Assembly (NCBI GenBank): GCA_025869455.1
Contig: JAOZVT010000545.1
Span: forward strand, 1-10,103
Direction: 5' to 3'
Source of the DNA: Prosthecobacter sp.
Lineage (GTDB): Bacteria > Verrucomicrobiota > Verrucomicrobiia > Verrucomicrobiales > Verrucomicrobiaceae
DNA: 10,103 bases
Positions 1 through 6,684 of the stretch are shown one piece after another. Numbering within the stretch: the stretch's first letter is position 1; every line of letters starts with the position of its first letter. The notes under the pieces were generated by a model, which saw only the letters and a list, made by a program, of their open reading frames with translations, searched no databases and had not been told where the DNA came from. The position numbers and the translations under genes were made by a program.

Positions 1-14
1 TGCTCTTCCGATCT
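1..14. other. Residual Illumina adapter at contig end
   Basis: The first 14 bases, TGCTCTTCCGATCT, are identical to the 3' end of the Illumina TruSeq read-2 adapter, which ends GTGTGCTCTTCCGATCT. The base before GCTCTTCCGATCT is T, which fits read 2 rather than read 1 (where it is C). These bases are therefore probably not genomic. Genomic sequence likely begins near position 15, and the window start is an assembly edge. The adapter match is recognised from memory. Confidence 0.88.
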
Positions 15-160
15 CTTTCCTGGGTAGTCAGCGTGATCTTGTCTGAATTGGCAAGAAAGGAGGCCTGATTTCGTATGGGGCGTGTACCTTTTTTTGTTCT
101 TGGCTTCGTTAGGCCAAAATTGTTATCCTGTTCAGCTCACCTTCATCCCTATTTACTGCC

Positions 161-1630
161 ATGTTTCGTATTCCTGGAGCCCTCGGAAAAGATCTGTGTG
201 ACAAAGACCTGGGGATGACCCGACGCGATATTTTGCGTGTGGGCGGTGCCTCTATGATGGGCCTGACGCTGAACAATATGTTTCGCGCTCAGGCCGCTTC
301 GGTGAATTCAGCCTCGGCTGGTCGTGTCGGTTGGGGAAAGGCGAAGCACGTGCTCATGATTTACCTTCAGGGTGGGCCTAGCCACCTGGATTTGTGGGAC
401 CCGAAGGAGAATGTGCCAGACAAGGTACGCTCAGCTTTCAAAACCATTCCAACCAAGGTTCCTGGTCACCATTTCACGGAAATCCTGCCTCAGTTAGCCA
501 AGGTGAATGACAAGTTCACCATGATTAATTCGATGAGCTACACGCCTAACGGATTGTTCAATCATACGGCGGCGATTTATCAGATCATGACGGGTTATAC
601 CACCGATAAGGTGAGCCCCTCCGGTCAGCTAGAGCCGCCGAATGCGAAGGACTTCCCGAACTTTGGCAGCAACATCATTCGTCTGAAGCCGATGGATGAG
701 CCGATGCTTCCCTTCGTGATGCTGCCGCGTCCTCTTCAGGAATCCAACGTGGTGGGTAAAGGTGGCACCGCAGGTTTCCTGGGCAAAGCTTACGATCCTT
801 ACACCCTCTATCCCGATGGAGACGACTTGGACATGGGCAAGATGGATCGCATCAAGATTGAAGATCTCCAGTTGCGTCCAGACTTGTTCAGTGTGCGCCT
901 TCAACGCCGTGCCAAACTTCGCAATGCGATCAATGACCAGATGCCTACCATCGAGGCTGCGGTGAAAGACATGAGTTTGGATAGTTACTACGATCAGGCT
1001 TTGAATCTGATCGCCAGTGGTCGTGCACGGGATGCTTTTGCCTTGGATCGCGAATCCCCGAAACTGCGTGATCGTTATGGTCGCAATACTTTCGGTCAGA
1101 GTTGCATGCTGGCACGCCGCCTGATTGAGGCAGGTACCCGGGTGGTGGAACTCATTTGGCCAAAGGTCGCTAACTCGGACAATCACTCGTGGGATCATCA
1201 CGTGGGTCTGACCCAGCGTATGAAAAACCAAAGTGGACCGATGCTGGACCAGGGCCTCAGCGCCCTCTTTGAGGATCTCGACTCCAGCGGCCTATTGGAC
1301 GAAACGCTTGTTGTAGCACTGGGTGAATTTGGGCGCAGCCCCGAAAAAGGTGTGTCCACTTCTGGCAATGGAAACAGTGCGGATGGTCGCGATCACTGGC
1401 CTTATTGCTACACAGCCGTCATCGGCGGTGCTGGCATCAAGCGTGGTTACATTCATGGGAAATCTGACAAGACAGGCTCATCCCCGGCGGAAGATCCGGT
1501 TCACCCGATGGAATTGCTGGCGACGATCTACCACGCCGTGGGGATTGACCCCGAGACCATCGTTTACAACCACCTCAACCAGCCCCGCGAGCTGGTGAAG
1601 GCCAAGCCGGTGACGAAGCTGTTCGCTTGA
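161..1630 (+). CDS. DUF1501 family protein with Tat signal
   Basis: The product has 489 residues and belongs to the DUF1501 family, which has an alkaline-phosphatase/sulfatase-like fold, is very common in Planctomycetes and Verrucomicrobia, and has no established reaction. A twin-arginine export signal starts at residues 20-23 (TRRD) and continues into a hydrophobic stretch (about 26-47) ending near an AQA cleavage-like site, so folded export is likely. Family hallmarks follow in order: the HVLMIYLQGGPSHLDLWDP block (63-81), an FNHTAA block, LGEFGRSP (387-394) and GRDHWP (409-414). The acidic and His residues in these blocks resemble metal-site positions of the superfamily. Length is typical. 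I kept the ATG at 161 because relatives carry a short MFR-type leader before the Tat motif; no clear Shine-Dalgarno precedes it. Relatives usually follow a cytochrome-type DUF1549/DUF1553 gene; here the contig edge prevents seeing one. An intrinsic terminator follows. Confidence 0.93.
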   Translation: MFRIPGALGKDLCDKDLGMTRRDILRVGGASMMGLTLNNMFRAQAASVNSASAGRVGWGKAKHVLMIYLQGGPSHLDLWDPKENVPDKVRSAFKTIPTKVPGHHFTEILPQLAKVNDKFTMINSMSYTPNGLFNHTAAIYQIMTGYTTDKVSPSGQLEPPNAKDFPNFGSNIIRLKPMDEPMLPFVMLPRPLQESNVVGKGGTAGFLGKAYDPYTLYPDGDDLDMGKMDRIKIEDLQLRPDLFSVRLQRRAKLRNAINDQMPTIEAAVKDMSLDSYYDQALNLIASGRARDAFALDRESPKLRDRYGRNTFGQSCMLARRLIEAGTRVVELIWPKVANSDNHSWDHHVGLTQRMKNQSGPMLDQGLSALFEDLDSSGLLDETLVVALGEFGRSPEKGVSTSGNGNSADGRDHWPYCYTAVIGGAGIKRGYIHGKSDKTGSSPAEDPVHPMELLATIYHAVGIDPETIVYNHLNQPRELVKAKPVTKLFA

Positions 1631-1665
1631 CATGGCGCTGCCATCCTTGATCGTTTGAATTGAAG

Positions 1666-1692
1666 AAGCCCGGGGATGACCCGGGCTTTTTT
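1666..1692 (+). terminator. Intrinsic terminator after DUF1501 gene
   Basis: A perfect 9-bp stem, AAGCCCGGG (1666-1674) with CCCGGGCTT (1680-1688), encloses the 5-base loop GATGA and runs into six T (1687-1692). It lies 36 bases after the DUF1501 stop. It ends only 16 bases before the next start codon, so the following gene pair probably needs a promoter inside this very short gap or within the hairpin region, or depends on read-through. Confidence 0.92.
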
Positions 1693-1708
1693 ATGGGGAC
1701 CCATCATC

Positions 1709-2176
1709 ATGTCGTACCATATCACTCTCAGCAAATCGGAACCGGGCTCTGGAATCACCCTGCAAGAGTGGAGAGACTTTCTGGCGAGCCGCCCCGAGTT
1801 GGCGGTCGTTGAGGAGAATGCGCATTTTATCAGCGCTGTGCTTCATCAGGACAGTAATCTGATTCTCCATTATTCTGCGGGGTCTGCCTCAGTGTTCACA
1901 AAGAATCCTGATGGACCGCAAATCATTGAATACATGGCATCCATTGCTCCACACTTTGACGGAGTGGTGACCGGCGATGAGGGGGAGACATTTGCTACTG
2001 AAACTGATTGGGGCACGCAGGACGACTGGAACTCCCAGAAGGATGCCCGCACTTCACGCATAACAGCAGAGAAGCCCTGGTGGAAGCTGGAGCTCTCCCG
2101 AGGCAAGCGGATGATATTAGGTCTGCTGCTTGGAGTTCTAATCGTCATCATCAAGGAGATCTTTTTCACACAATGA
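1709..2176 (+). CDS. Unknown protein with C-terminal membrane helix
   Basis: I do not recognise a named family. The product from the ATG at 1709 has 155 residues. I preferred this start over an in-frame ATG at 1676 because 1676 lies inside the upstream terminator hairpin, and GGGGA (1695-1699) sits at a plausible ribosome-binding distance. Residues 1-96 look like a small soluble domain (MSYHITLSK start, ITLQEWRDFLASRPEL at 16-31, KNPDG at 65-69, GDEGETF at 89-95). From memory this resembles a widespread, uncharacterised group of short bacterial proteins that begin MSYxI and end in a GDEGE motif. Residues 97-134 form a polar linker, and residues 135-153 a single hydrophobic helix followed by only a few residues, so the protein may be tail-anchored with its domain in the cytoplasm. 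Its stop overlaps the next start in ATGA, suggesting translational coupling. Confidence 0.8.
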   Translation: MSYHITLSKSEPGSGITLQEWRDFLASRPELAVVEENAHFISAVLHQDSNLILHYSAGSASVFTKNPDGPQIIEYMASIAPHFDGVVTGDEGETFATETDWGTQDDWNSQKDARTSRITAEKPWWKLELSRGKRMILGLLLGVLIVIIKEIFFTQ

Positions 2177-2622
2177 GATTTCAACAATGCCAGGTCTTCT
2201 TCGCACCTCCCGTGAATACTGTGGTGACAAGCGAAATTACAACTGGCGAGCTTACCTTTCACTGGGTTGCCGGATACTACGACGACGTGTTATCTGGCTT
2301 CGCGAGCTGGCAAGGACGGTTATGCTATTTTGAAGTTTGTGATGACACAACCGCCAATCGGAGGTTCTCAATTCATGGCTTGAGCGATGATGAAGCGCTT
2401 AAGGCCACTCAAGAATACGAGAAGTTCAAAGCTCGTCACGGCGACCACAACGACCTTCTCCCCGACGGCTCTTATGCTGGGGGGAAGTGTGTCACGACAT
2501 GGGAAGATGTCGCTACCATGGGTGATGAAATTGTCTCCGCAATGGCGAACGGTACTTGGCAACCCTCTACTTCCTATCGCCTCAATCCAGTCATTGGATG
2601 GTTTACGTCATCGAACTTCTGA
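2173..2622 (+). CDS. Unknown 149-residue soluble protein
   Basis: The reading frame is open further upstream to 2008, but the ATG at 2173 is the likely start because it overlaps the previous stop in ATGA, the usual sign of coupled translation. The 149-residue product has no signal peptide or membrane helix. Visible features are an aromatic block around residues 27-53 (LTFHWVAGYYDDVLSGFASWQGRLCYFEV), then a charged helix (72-90, DDEALKATQEYEKFKARHG) and a C-terminal region rich in Trp and Gly. The WYDxxLSG...G..YxFE pattern recalls a loosely defined group of small bacterial proteins of unknown role, some of which I associate with immunity-like functions; that link is weak. No toxin partner is visible nearby. 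The pair appears somewhat less G+C-rich than the flanking genes by eye, which could mean independent acquisition. Confidence 0.75.
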   Translation: MRFQQCQVFFAPPVNTVVTSEITTGELTFHWVAGYYDDVLSGFASWQGRLCYFEVCDDTTANRRFSIHGLSDDEALKATQEYEKFKARHGDHNDLLPDGSYAGGKCVTTWEDVATMGDEIVSAMANGTWQPSTSYRLNPVIGWFTSSNF

Positions 2623-2731
2623 AGCGGCTGACCCTGTGTTGAAACCAACGGCTCCGAGCTAATCTTCCTATTGTCATCAAATGGCCAGGTGGCAGAGCCT
2701 GCGCATCAAGTTGGAGTGCAGGTTTGGCCAC

Positions 2732-2763
2732 AAAAAAGCCTGGGTTTATCACCCAGGCTTTTT
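2732..2763. terminator. Bidirectional intrinsic terminator
   Basis: Stem GCCTGGGT (2738-2745) pairs with ACCCAGGC (2751-2758) around the loop TTATC. It is flanked by six A on the left (2732-2737) and five T on the right (2759-2763), so it can end transcription from both sides. It lies in the 162-bp gap between the plus-strand gene pair ending at 2622 and the minus-strand azurin-like gene ending at 2785. Nothing else was recognised in that gap. Confidence 0.92.
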
Positions 2764-2784
2764 AGTAGCTAAAATCTTCCGAGC

Positions 2785-3447
2785 TTATTCCACCGTCATC
2801 AAGCCATACATGATAGCGCCATGACCTGGGAAGGTGCAGAAGTAAGGGTAAGCACCTGCGGCTGGGGCCGTGAATTCGATGGTTTCACTGGTGTTTGGCT
2901 GAAGCAGCTTGGTGTGGAAAAGGACGTCCTTGGACTCTGGAATGTAGCCTTTAGCCATGCCATCTGGGGCGGCGACCAACTGCATGGCCTCGGCGAGCAA
3001 CTTTTCTTTGGTACCAGGGGCGCTGATGACGATGTTATGCATCTGAGGCACCGCTGGGTGGACGTTGTTGAAAGTCAGTTTCACGGTCTGGCCTGCCTTC
3101 ACTTTGAATTCCTTGGTGTCATAGGCCAGAGGATTGGCGGTATCAGGCTTGATGGTGATTTCTGCGACATCCGTAGAGGCGGCTGCAGGTGCGGCAGCTG
3201 GGGCTTCCGTTGTAGCAGTAGCAGGGGTAGCTGCGGCAGCAGGAGCGGCGGCGGTTGTTTCTGCAGCAGGGGCAGTGTTGGTCACTTTTTCTTCCTTGTT
3301 CCAGCCGGAGGTCTGGGCCTTGGCTCCATAAAGGAAAATGACGGACCAGAACAGGGCAAAACCACCGACGACGATGGCAAGAATGAGGTTAAAGATCTTC
3401 CAGAACGAGCCGGACTCTTCAGAGGGGGAGTGGGAATGGGCAGACAT
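2785..3447 (-). CDS. Membrane-anchored azurin-like cupredoxin
   Basis: This is a type 1 (blue) copper electron carrier of the azurin/auracyanin family, 220 residues from the ATG at 3447. The order is a short His/Ser-rich cytoplasmic tail, one membrane helix (about 15-41), an Ala/Pro/Thr-rich linker (about 57-91) and a C-terminal cupredoxin domain (about 94-220). The expected copper ligands are all present: His137 (in MHNIV), Cys204 and His209 (in YFCTFPGHG) and Met213. HTKLL (178-182) also matches azurin. The residue before His137 is Met136, where azurin has the glycine whose carbonyl contacts copper, so the site is closer to a four-ligand auracyanin type. The domain should sit outside the cytoplasmic membrane, shuttling electrons while tethered. 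An in-frame extension upstream to 3540 exists but would put unlike sequence before the tail. It is transcribed divergently from the DUF255 gene across 109 bp, in which I could not identify convincing promoter hexamers. Confidence 0.93.
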   Translation of the reverse strand: MSAHSHSPSEESGSFWKIFNLILAIVVGGFALFWSVIFLYGAKAQTSGWNKEEKVTNTAPAAETTAAAPAAAATPATATTEAPAAAPAAASTDVAEITIKPDTANPLAYDTKEFKVKAGQTVKLTFNNVHPAVPQMHNIVISAPGTKEKLLAEAMQLVAAPDGMAKGYIPESKDVLFHTKLLQPNTSETIEFTAPAAGAYPYFCTFPGHGAIMYGLMTVE

Positions 3448-3556
3448 GGCTAGGTTTTTCGGAGCCGGAAACAAGCACATGCCGCCACGAACGCAACCAC
3501 CAAGCCGTCCTCTGCTTGCAACCCCCGCCCCTATCGCCACGTTTCATTCATTAACC

Positions 3557-5713
3557 ATGAGCGACTCAACCCCCAAGCACACCAACGCCCTGATCCGCGA
3601 AAAGTCGCCGTACCTGCTCCAGCACGCGCACAATCCCGTGAATTGGCTGCCCTGGGGAGACGAGGCGATCGCGAAGGCCAAGGCGGAGGATAAGCCCATT
3701 TTCCTCTCCAGTGGCTACTCCACCTGCCACTGGTGCCATGTCATGGAGCGTGAATCCTTTGAAAACGAGGAGGTGGCGGCCTACATCAACGAACATTTTG
3801 TGCCTGTGAAGGTGGATCGTGAGGAGCGGCCAGACGTGGATCTTACCTACATGACCTATGTGCAGGCCGCCAGCGGTGGTGGTGGGTGGCCCATGTCCGT
3901 CTTTCTGACCCCAGAGCTGAAACCCTTTTTCGGCGGTACCTATTACCCGCCTGAAAATACCCAGGGCCGGATTGGCTTTAAGAATCTGCTGAAGGAGCTG
4001 GATAAAGCCTGGCATGAAGACCGGGAGAAAATACTGGCTAGCTCGGAACGCTCCATCACGAAACTCCAGGAATACCTGGATGGTGAAAACACGGGGGCGG
4101 AGGTGAAAACGGATGTCATCATCCAGAAGGCTTACGACGACCTGGCTGGAAATTTTGACTACCATGAAGCTGGATTCAGCGGAGCTCCCAAATTCCCACG
4201 CTCCAGCTCCATCAATCTACTCCTGCGTATCCAGCAGGAGTGGAAAAAGGATGAGGCTAGAAAAAGTGAGTCGGAATGGGCTGCGGAGATGTCAGTGAAA
4301 ACCCTGCGCGCCATGGCGAATGGCGGCATCTGGGATCATGTCGGCGGTGGCATGCATCGTTACTCCGTGGATGCTTACTGGCACATCCCCCACTATGAAA
4401 AGATGCTCTATGATCAGGGGCAGCTTTTGTGGGGTTATGCCGATGGTTATCTCGTGACGCAGTCCCCCTTTCTTGCCGATGTGGCGCGTGAGATCGTGAC
4501 TTATGTGCAGCGGGATCTCCGTCATGCTCAGGGTGGCTTTTTCTCAGCTGAGGATGCTGACAGCTACGCGCAGGAAGGTGATGATCATAAAAAAGAAGGC
4601 GCGTTTTACGTATGGAAGGCCAGTGAGATTGATGAACTGTTAGGCAAGGAGGACGGCAGCATCTTTCGTTATTCCTATGGGGCGCGTCGCGATGGCAATG
4701 CACGCCCCGAGAGTGATCCGCACCAGGAACTGACAGGGCTGAATACCCTCTTTCGTGCCTACTCCGTGAAAAAGACCGCTGAGTTTTTCAAAAAGACTCC
4801 CGAGGAAATCATGGCGATCCAGGCGCGTGGCATGAAGCTGTTGTTTGAGGCCCGTGCCAAGCGCCCACGGCCACATCTTGATGACAAGATCATCACTGCC
4901 TGGAATGGGCTGATGATTTCAGGCTTGGCCCGGGCAGGGGCCGCTTTGGGAGAAGTGAATTTTCTCAAGCTCGCCTCTGAGGCTGCTCAGTTTCTTCACG
5001 ATGAATTGTGTGCAGAACCCGGCAAAGGACTGCATCGCAGTTGGCGGGAAGGGGAACGTGGCCCGAAGGGCTTTGCTGCCGATTACGCCAGCCTCATTCA
5101 TGGCCTGCTGGATCTCTATCAGGCTGGGTTTGACGTGAAATGGCTGCAATGGGCCGCTGTACTTCAGGCGGAGATGGACACTCTCTTTTTGGATCAAGAA
5201 AAAGGCGGCTATTACAGCGTCCACACAGACATGGCTCACTCCGTCCTCCGCATCAAAGAAGACTACGATGGTGCCGAGCCTTCTCCGAATTCCCTGGCGG
5301 CTTTGAATCTAGCTCGACTCGCCGCCATGTTGGACAAACAATCCTACGCCGAGCAGGCCGAAAAGATCGTCTCCCTCTTTGGCAATACTTTGCAGAATAG
5401 TCCCTCTGCCGTCCCGGTACTGGTCATGGCCGCCGACTTCCTGAAACGTGGCAAACAGCAGGTCGTCCTCGCTGGGGACAAAGCGACGCCAGAATTTCAG
5501 GCCCTAGCCGCTGTGGTGCATCAGCGGCTGCTTCCCAACGCCGTCCTGCTGCATGCCGATGGTGCTGCGGCTCAGGCTTGGCTAGGAAGTCAAAACGAGG
5601 CGCTGGCGGCCATGAACACCGTCGAAGGAAAACCCGCCGCCTACGTCTGCCAAAACTACGCCTGCCAAGCCCCCGTGACTACCGTGGCTGCCCTGGAGAA
5701 GCTTTTGGCGTAA
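3557..5713 (+). CDS. Thioredoxin-domain DUF255 protein (YyaL/SPATA20 type)
   Basis: The 718-residue product is a full-length member of the family that includes bacterial YyaL and human SPATA20; the biochemical role is not established. An N-terminal thioredoxin-like domain (about 5-170) carries the redox motif CHWC (57-60), within the signature LSSGYSTCHWCHVME, and the conserved VDREERPDVD segment. The remainder is a helical toroid resembling six-hairpin glycosidases and N-acylglucosamine 2-epimerases, with conserved DDKIITAWNG (442-451), YDGAEPSPNS (570-579) and a C-terminal YVCQNYACQAP (696-706) that holds a cysteine pair, Cys698 and Cys703. No signal peptide is evident, so it is probably cytoplasmic. 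The start at 3557 is chosen because family members begin just before NALIxExSPYLLQHAHNPVNW; the frame is open upstream to 3338 but that part overlaps the azurin gene in antisense. No clear ribosome-binding site is seen. The permease pair follows after 50 bp with no terminator, so cotranscription is possible. Confidence 0.94.
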   Translation: MSDSTPKHTNALIREKSPYLLQHAHNPVNWLPWGDEAIAKAKAEDKPIFLSSGYSTCHWCHVMERESFENEEVAAYINEHFVPVKVDREERPDVDLTYMTYVQAASGGGGWPMSVFLTPELKPFFGGTYYPPENTQGRIGFKNLLKELDKAWHEDREKILASSERSITKLQEYLDGENTGAEVKTDVIIQKAYDDLAGNFDYHEAGFSGAPKFPRSSSINLLLRIQQEWKKDEARKSESEWAAEMSVKTLRAMANGGIWDHVGGGMHRYSVDAYWHIPHYEKMLYDQGQLLWGYADGYLVTQSPFLADVAREIVTYVQRDLRHAQGGFFSAEDADSYAQEGDDHKKEGAFYVWKASEIDELLGKEDGSIFRYSYGARRDGNARPESDPHQELTGLNTLFRAYSVKKTAEFFKKTPEEIMAIQARGMKLLFEARAKRPRPHLDDKIITAWNGLMISGLARAGAALGEVNFLKLASEAAQFLHDELCAEPGKGLHRSWREGERGPKGFAADYASLIHGLLDLYQAGFDVKWLQWAAVLQAEMDTLFLDQEKGGYYSVHTDMAHSVLRIKEDYDGAEPSPNSLAALNLARLAAMLDKQSYAEQAEKIVSLFGNTLQNSPSAVPVLVMAADFLKRGKQQVVLAGDKATPEFQALAAVVHQRLLPNAVLLHADGAAAQAWLGSQNEALAAMNTVEGKPAAYVCQNYACQAPVTTVAALEKLLA

Positions 5714-5763
5714 GGGTGATTTGGCATTGATGCTGCGACCGCTTCCTTGTTGAATCTCCCCAC

Positions 5764-6684
5764 ATGCTCCAGTTTCTCATCAGCCGTCTTTTTCAGGGAC
5801 TCATTGTCATCCTGGCTGTGCTGTGCATCACGTTTGTGCTGCTGAAAATGGCTCCAGGTTCGCCTTTGGAAAGTGAGCGTAATATTCCTGAGCATATTCG
5901 TGCACAACGGATGGCGGCTTCGGGTTTGGACAAACCGTTGCCTGTGCAGCTCTGGCGTTACATCGTCAGTTTTGCCACCTTTGACTTTCCTGTTTCGGCT
6001 AAGACTCCTGGGCGGGGTGTGGATGAAATCATTCTGCAAGCCTTCCCGGTGTCCGCTCAGGTAGGTTTGGCGGGGTTAATCATTGCGCTTGGGCTAGGCA
6101 TTCCCATGGGGGCTCTTGCGGCTTTGCGGCCTAACAGTTTCGATGATCGTGCTTGCATGATCGTGGCCACCTTGGGGATTTGTACGCCTAGCATGGTTCT
6201 GGGGCCGATCATTGCGACAGTGCTGGGGCTGAAGTTGCGCTGGTTTAATGCTTCCGGTTGGTATGATGCCGATGATTGGGTTTTGCCATCTTTGACGTTA
6301 GGTGTCATCTTCAGTGGCTACATTGCCCGACTGACACGGGCCGGTATGCGAGAGACCTTGGCGCAAGACTTTATCCGCACGGCGCGGGCTAAGGGCGCTT
6401 CCGAACTCGCCATCGTGTTTCGTCATTCTTTCAAGCTGGCCTGCCTGCCTGTCTTGAACTACTTGGGACCGACTGCCGCTGGATTGATGACAGGCTCCAT
6501 CGTCATCGAGATGGTATTTCAACTGCCGGGATTGGGGCAGCACTTCGTGGGGGCGGCGGTGAACCGAGACTATGATTTGGCCATGGCTACGGCTGCTTTT
6601 TACGCGGTCCTGATCATCAGCTTCAATCTGCTGGTGGATTTTCTCCAGGCGTTGCTGAACCCTCGCATCGGATTCAAGTCATGA
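5764..6684 (+). CDS. ABC importer permease, DppB/OppB type
   Basis: This is the first of two inner-membrane subunits of a peptide/nickel-type ABC importer, 306 residues, the normal length for DppB/OppB proteins. The N-terminus (RLFQGLIVILAVLCITFVLLKMAPGSP) matches the family start and first helix, followed by a periplasmic segment (about 35-95) and further membrane helices. The cytoplasmic EAA loop that docks the ATPase is at about 204-222 (RAKGASELAIVFRHSFK), and the ending LLNPRI is typical. The substrate cannot be read from the permease; peptides, oligosaccharides or metal chelates are all possible. The last bases overlap the next start as ATGA (6681-6684), so the two subunits are made together. 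No ATP-binding or substrate-binding gene is adjacent. Confidence 0.92.
   Translation: MLQFLISRLFQGLIVILAVLCITFVLLKMAPGSPLESERNIPEHIRAQRMAASGLDKPLPVQLWRYIVSFATFDFPVSAKTPGRGVDEIILQAFPVSAQVGLAGLIIALGLGIPMGALAALRPNSFDDRACMIVATLGICTPSMVLGPIIATVLGLKLRWFNASGWYDADDWVLPSLTLGVIFSGYIARLTRAGMRETLAQDFIRTARAKGASELAIVFRHSFKLACLPVLNYLGPTAAGLMTGSIVIEMVFQLPGLGQHFVGAAVNRDYDLAMATAAFYAVLIISFNLLVDFLQALLNPRIGFKS

Noticed and set aside
15..34. Bases after the adapter resembling the read-1 adapter (CTCTTTCC)
   Set aside because: The match is only eight bases and then diverges, so it is best taken as chance.
629..1231. A 200-codon open frame on the minus strand inside the DUF1501 gene
   Set aside because: It is fully antisense to a gene with intact family motifs, and its translation is rich in His/Thr with no recognisable domain, as expected for a shadow frame.
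2008..2172. Upstream extension of the second unknown gene to an ATG at 2008
   Set aside because: It would overlap the preceding gene by 169 bases, whereas the ATG at 2173 gives the standard ATGA overlap.
3178..3273. Repetitive GCA/GCC-rich tract as a possible tandem repeat or CRISPR
   Set aside because: It has no fixed unit or spacers; it encodes the Ala/Pro/Thr linker of the cupredoxin.
2821..3453. A 210-codon plus-strand frame across the azurin-like gene
   Set aside because: It is antisense to the cupredoxin; its Gly/Cys/Ser-rich stretch is simply the complement of the Ala-rich linker codons.
3338..3556. N-terminal extension of the DUF255 gene to 3338
   Set aside because: The added residues overlap the azurin gene in antisense and do not resemble the family start, which fits the ATG at 3557.
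4257..4703. Minus-strand frames inside the DUF255 gene
   Set aside because: They are His/Arg-rich shadows of a well-conserved coding region with no independent support.
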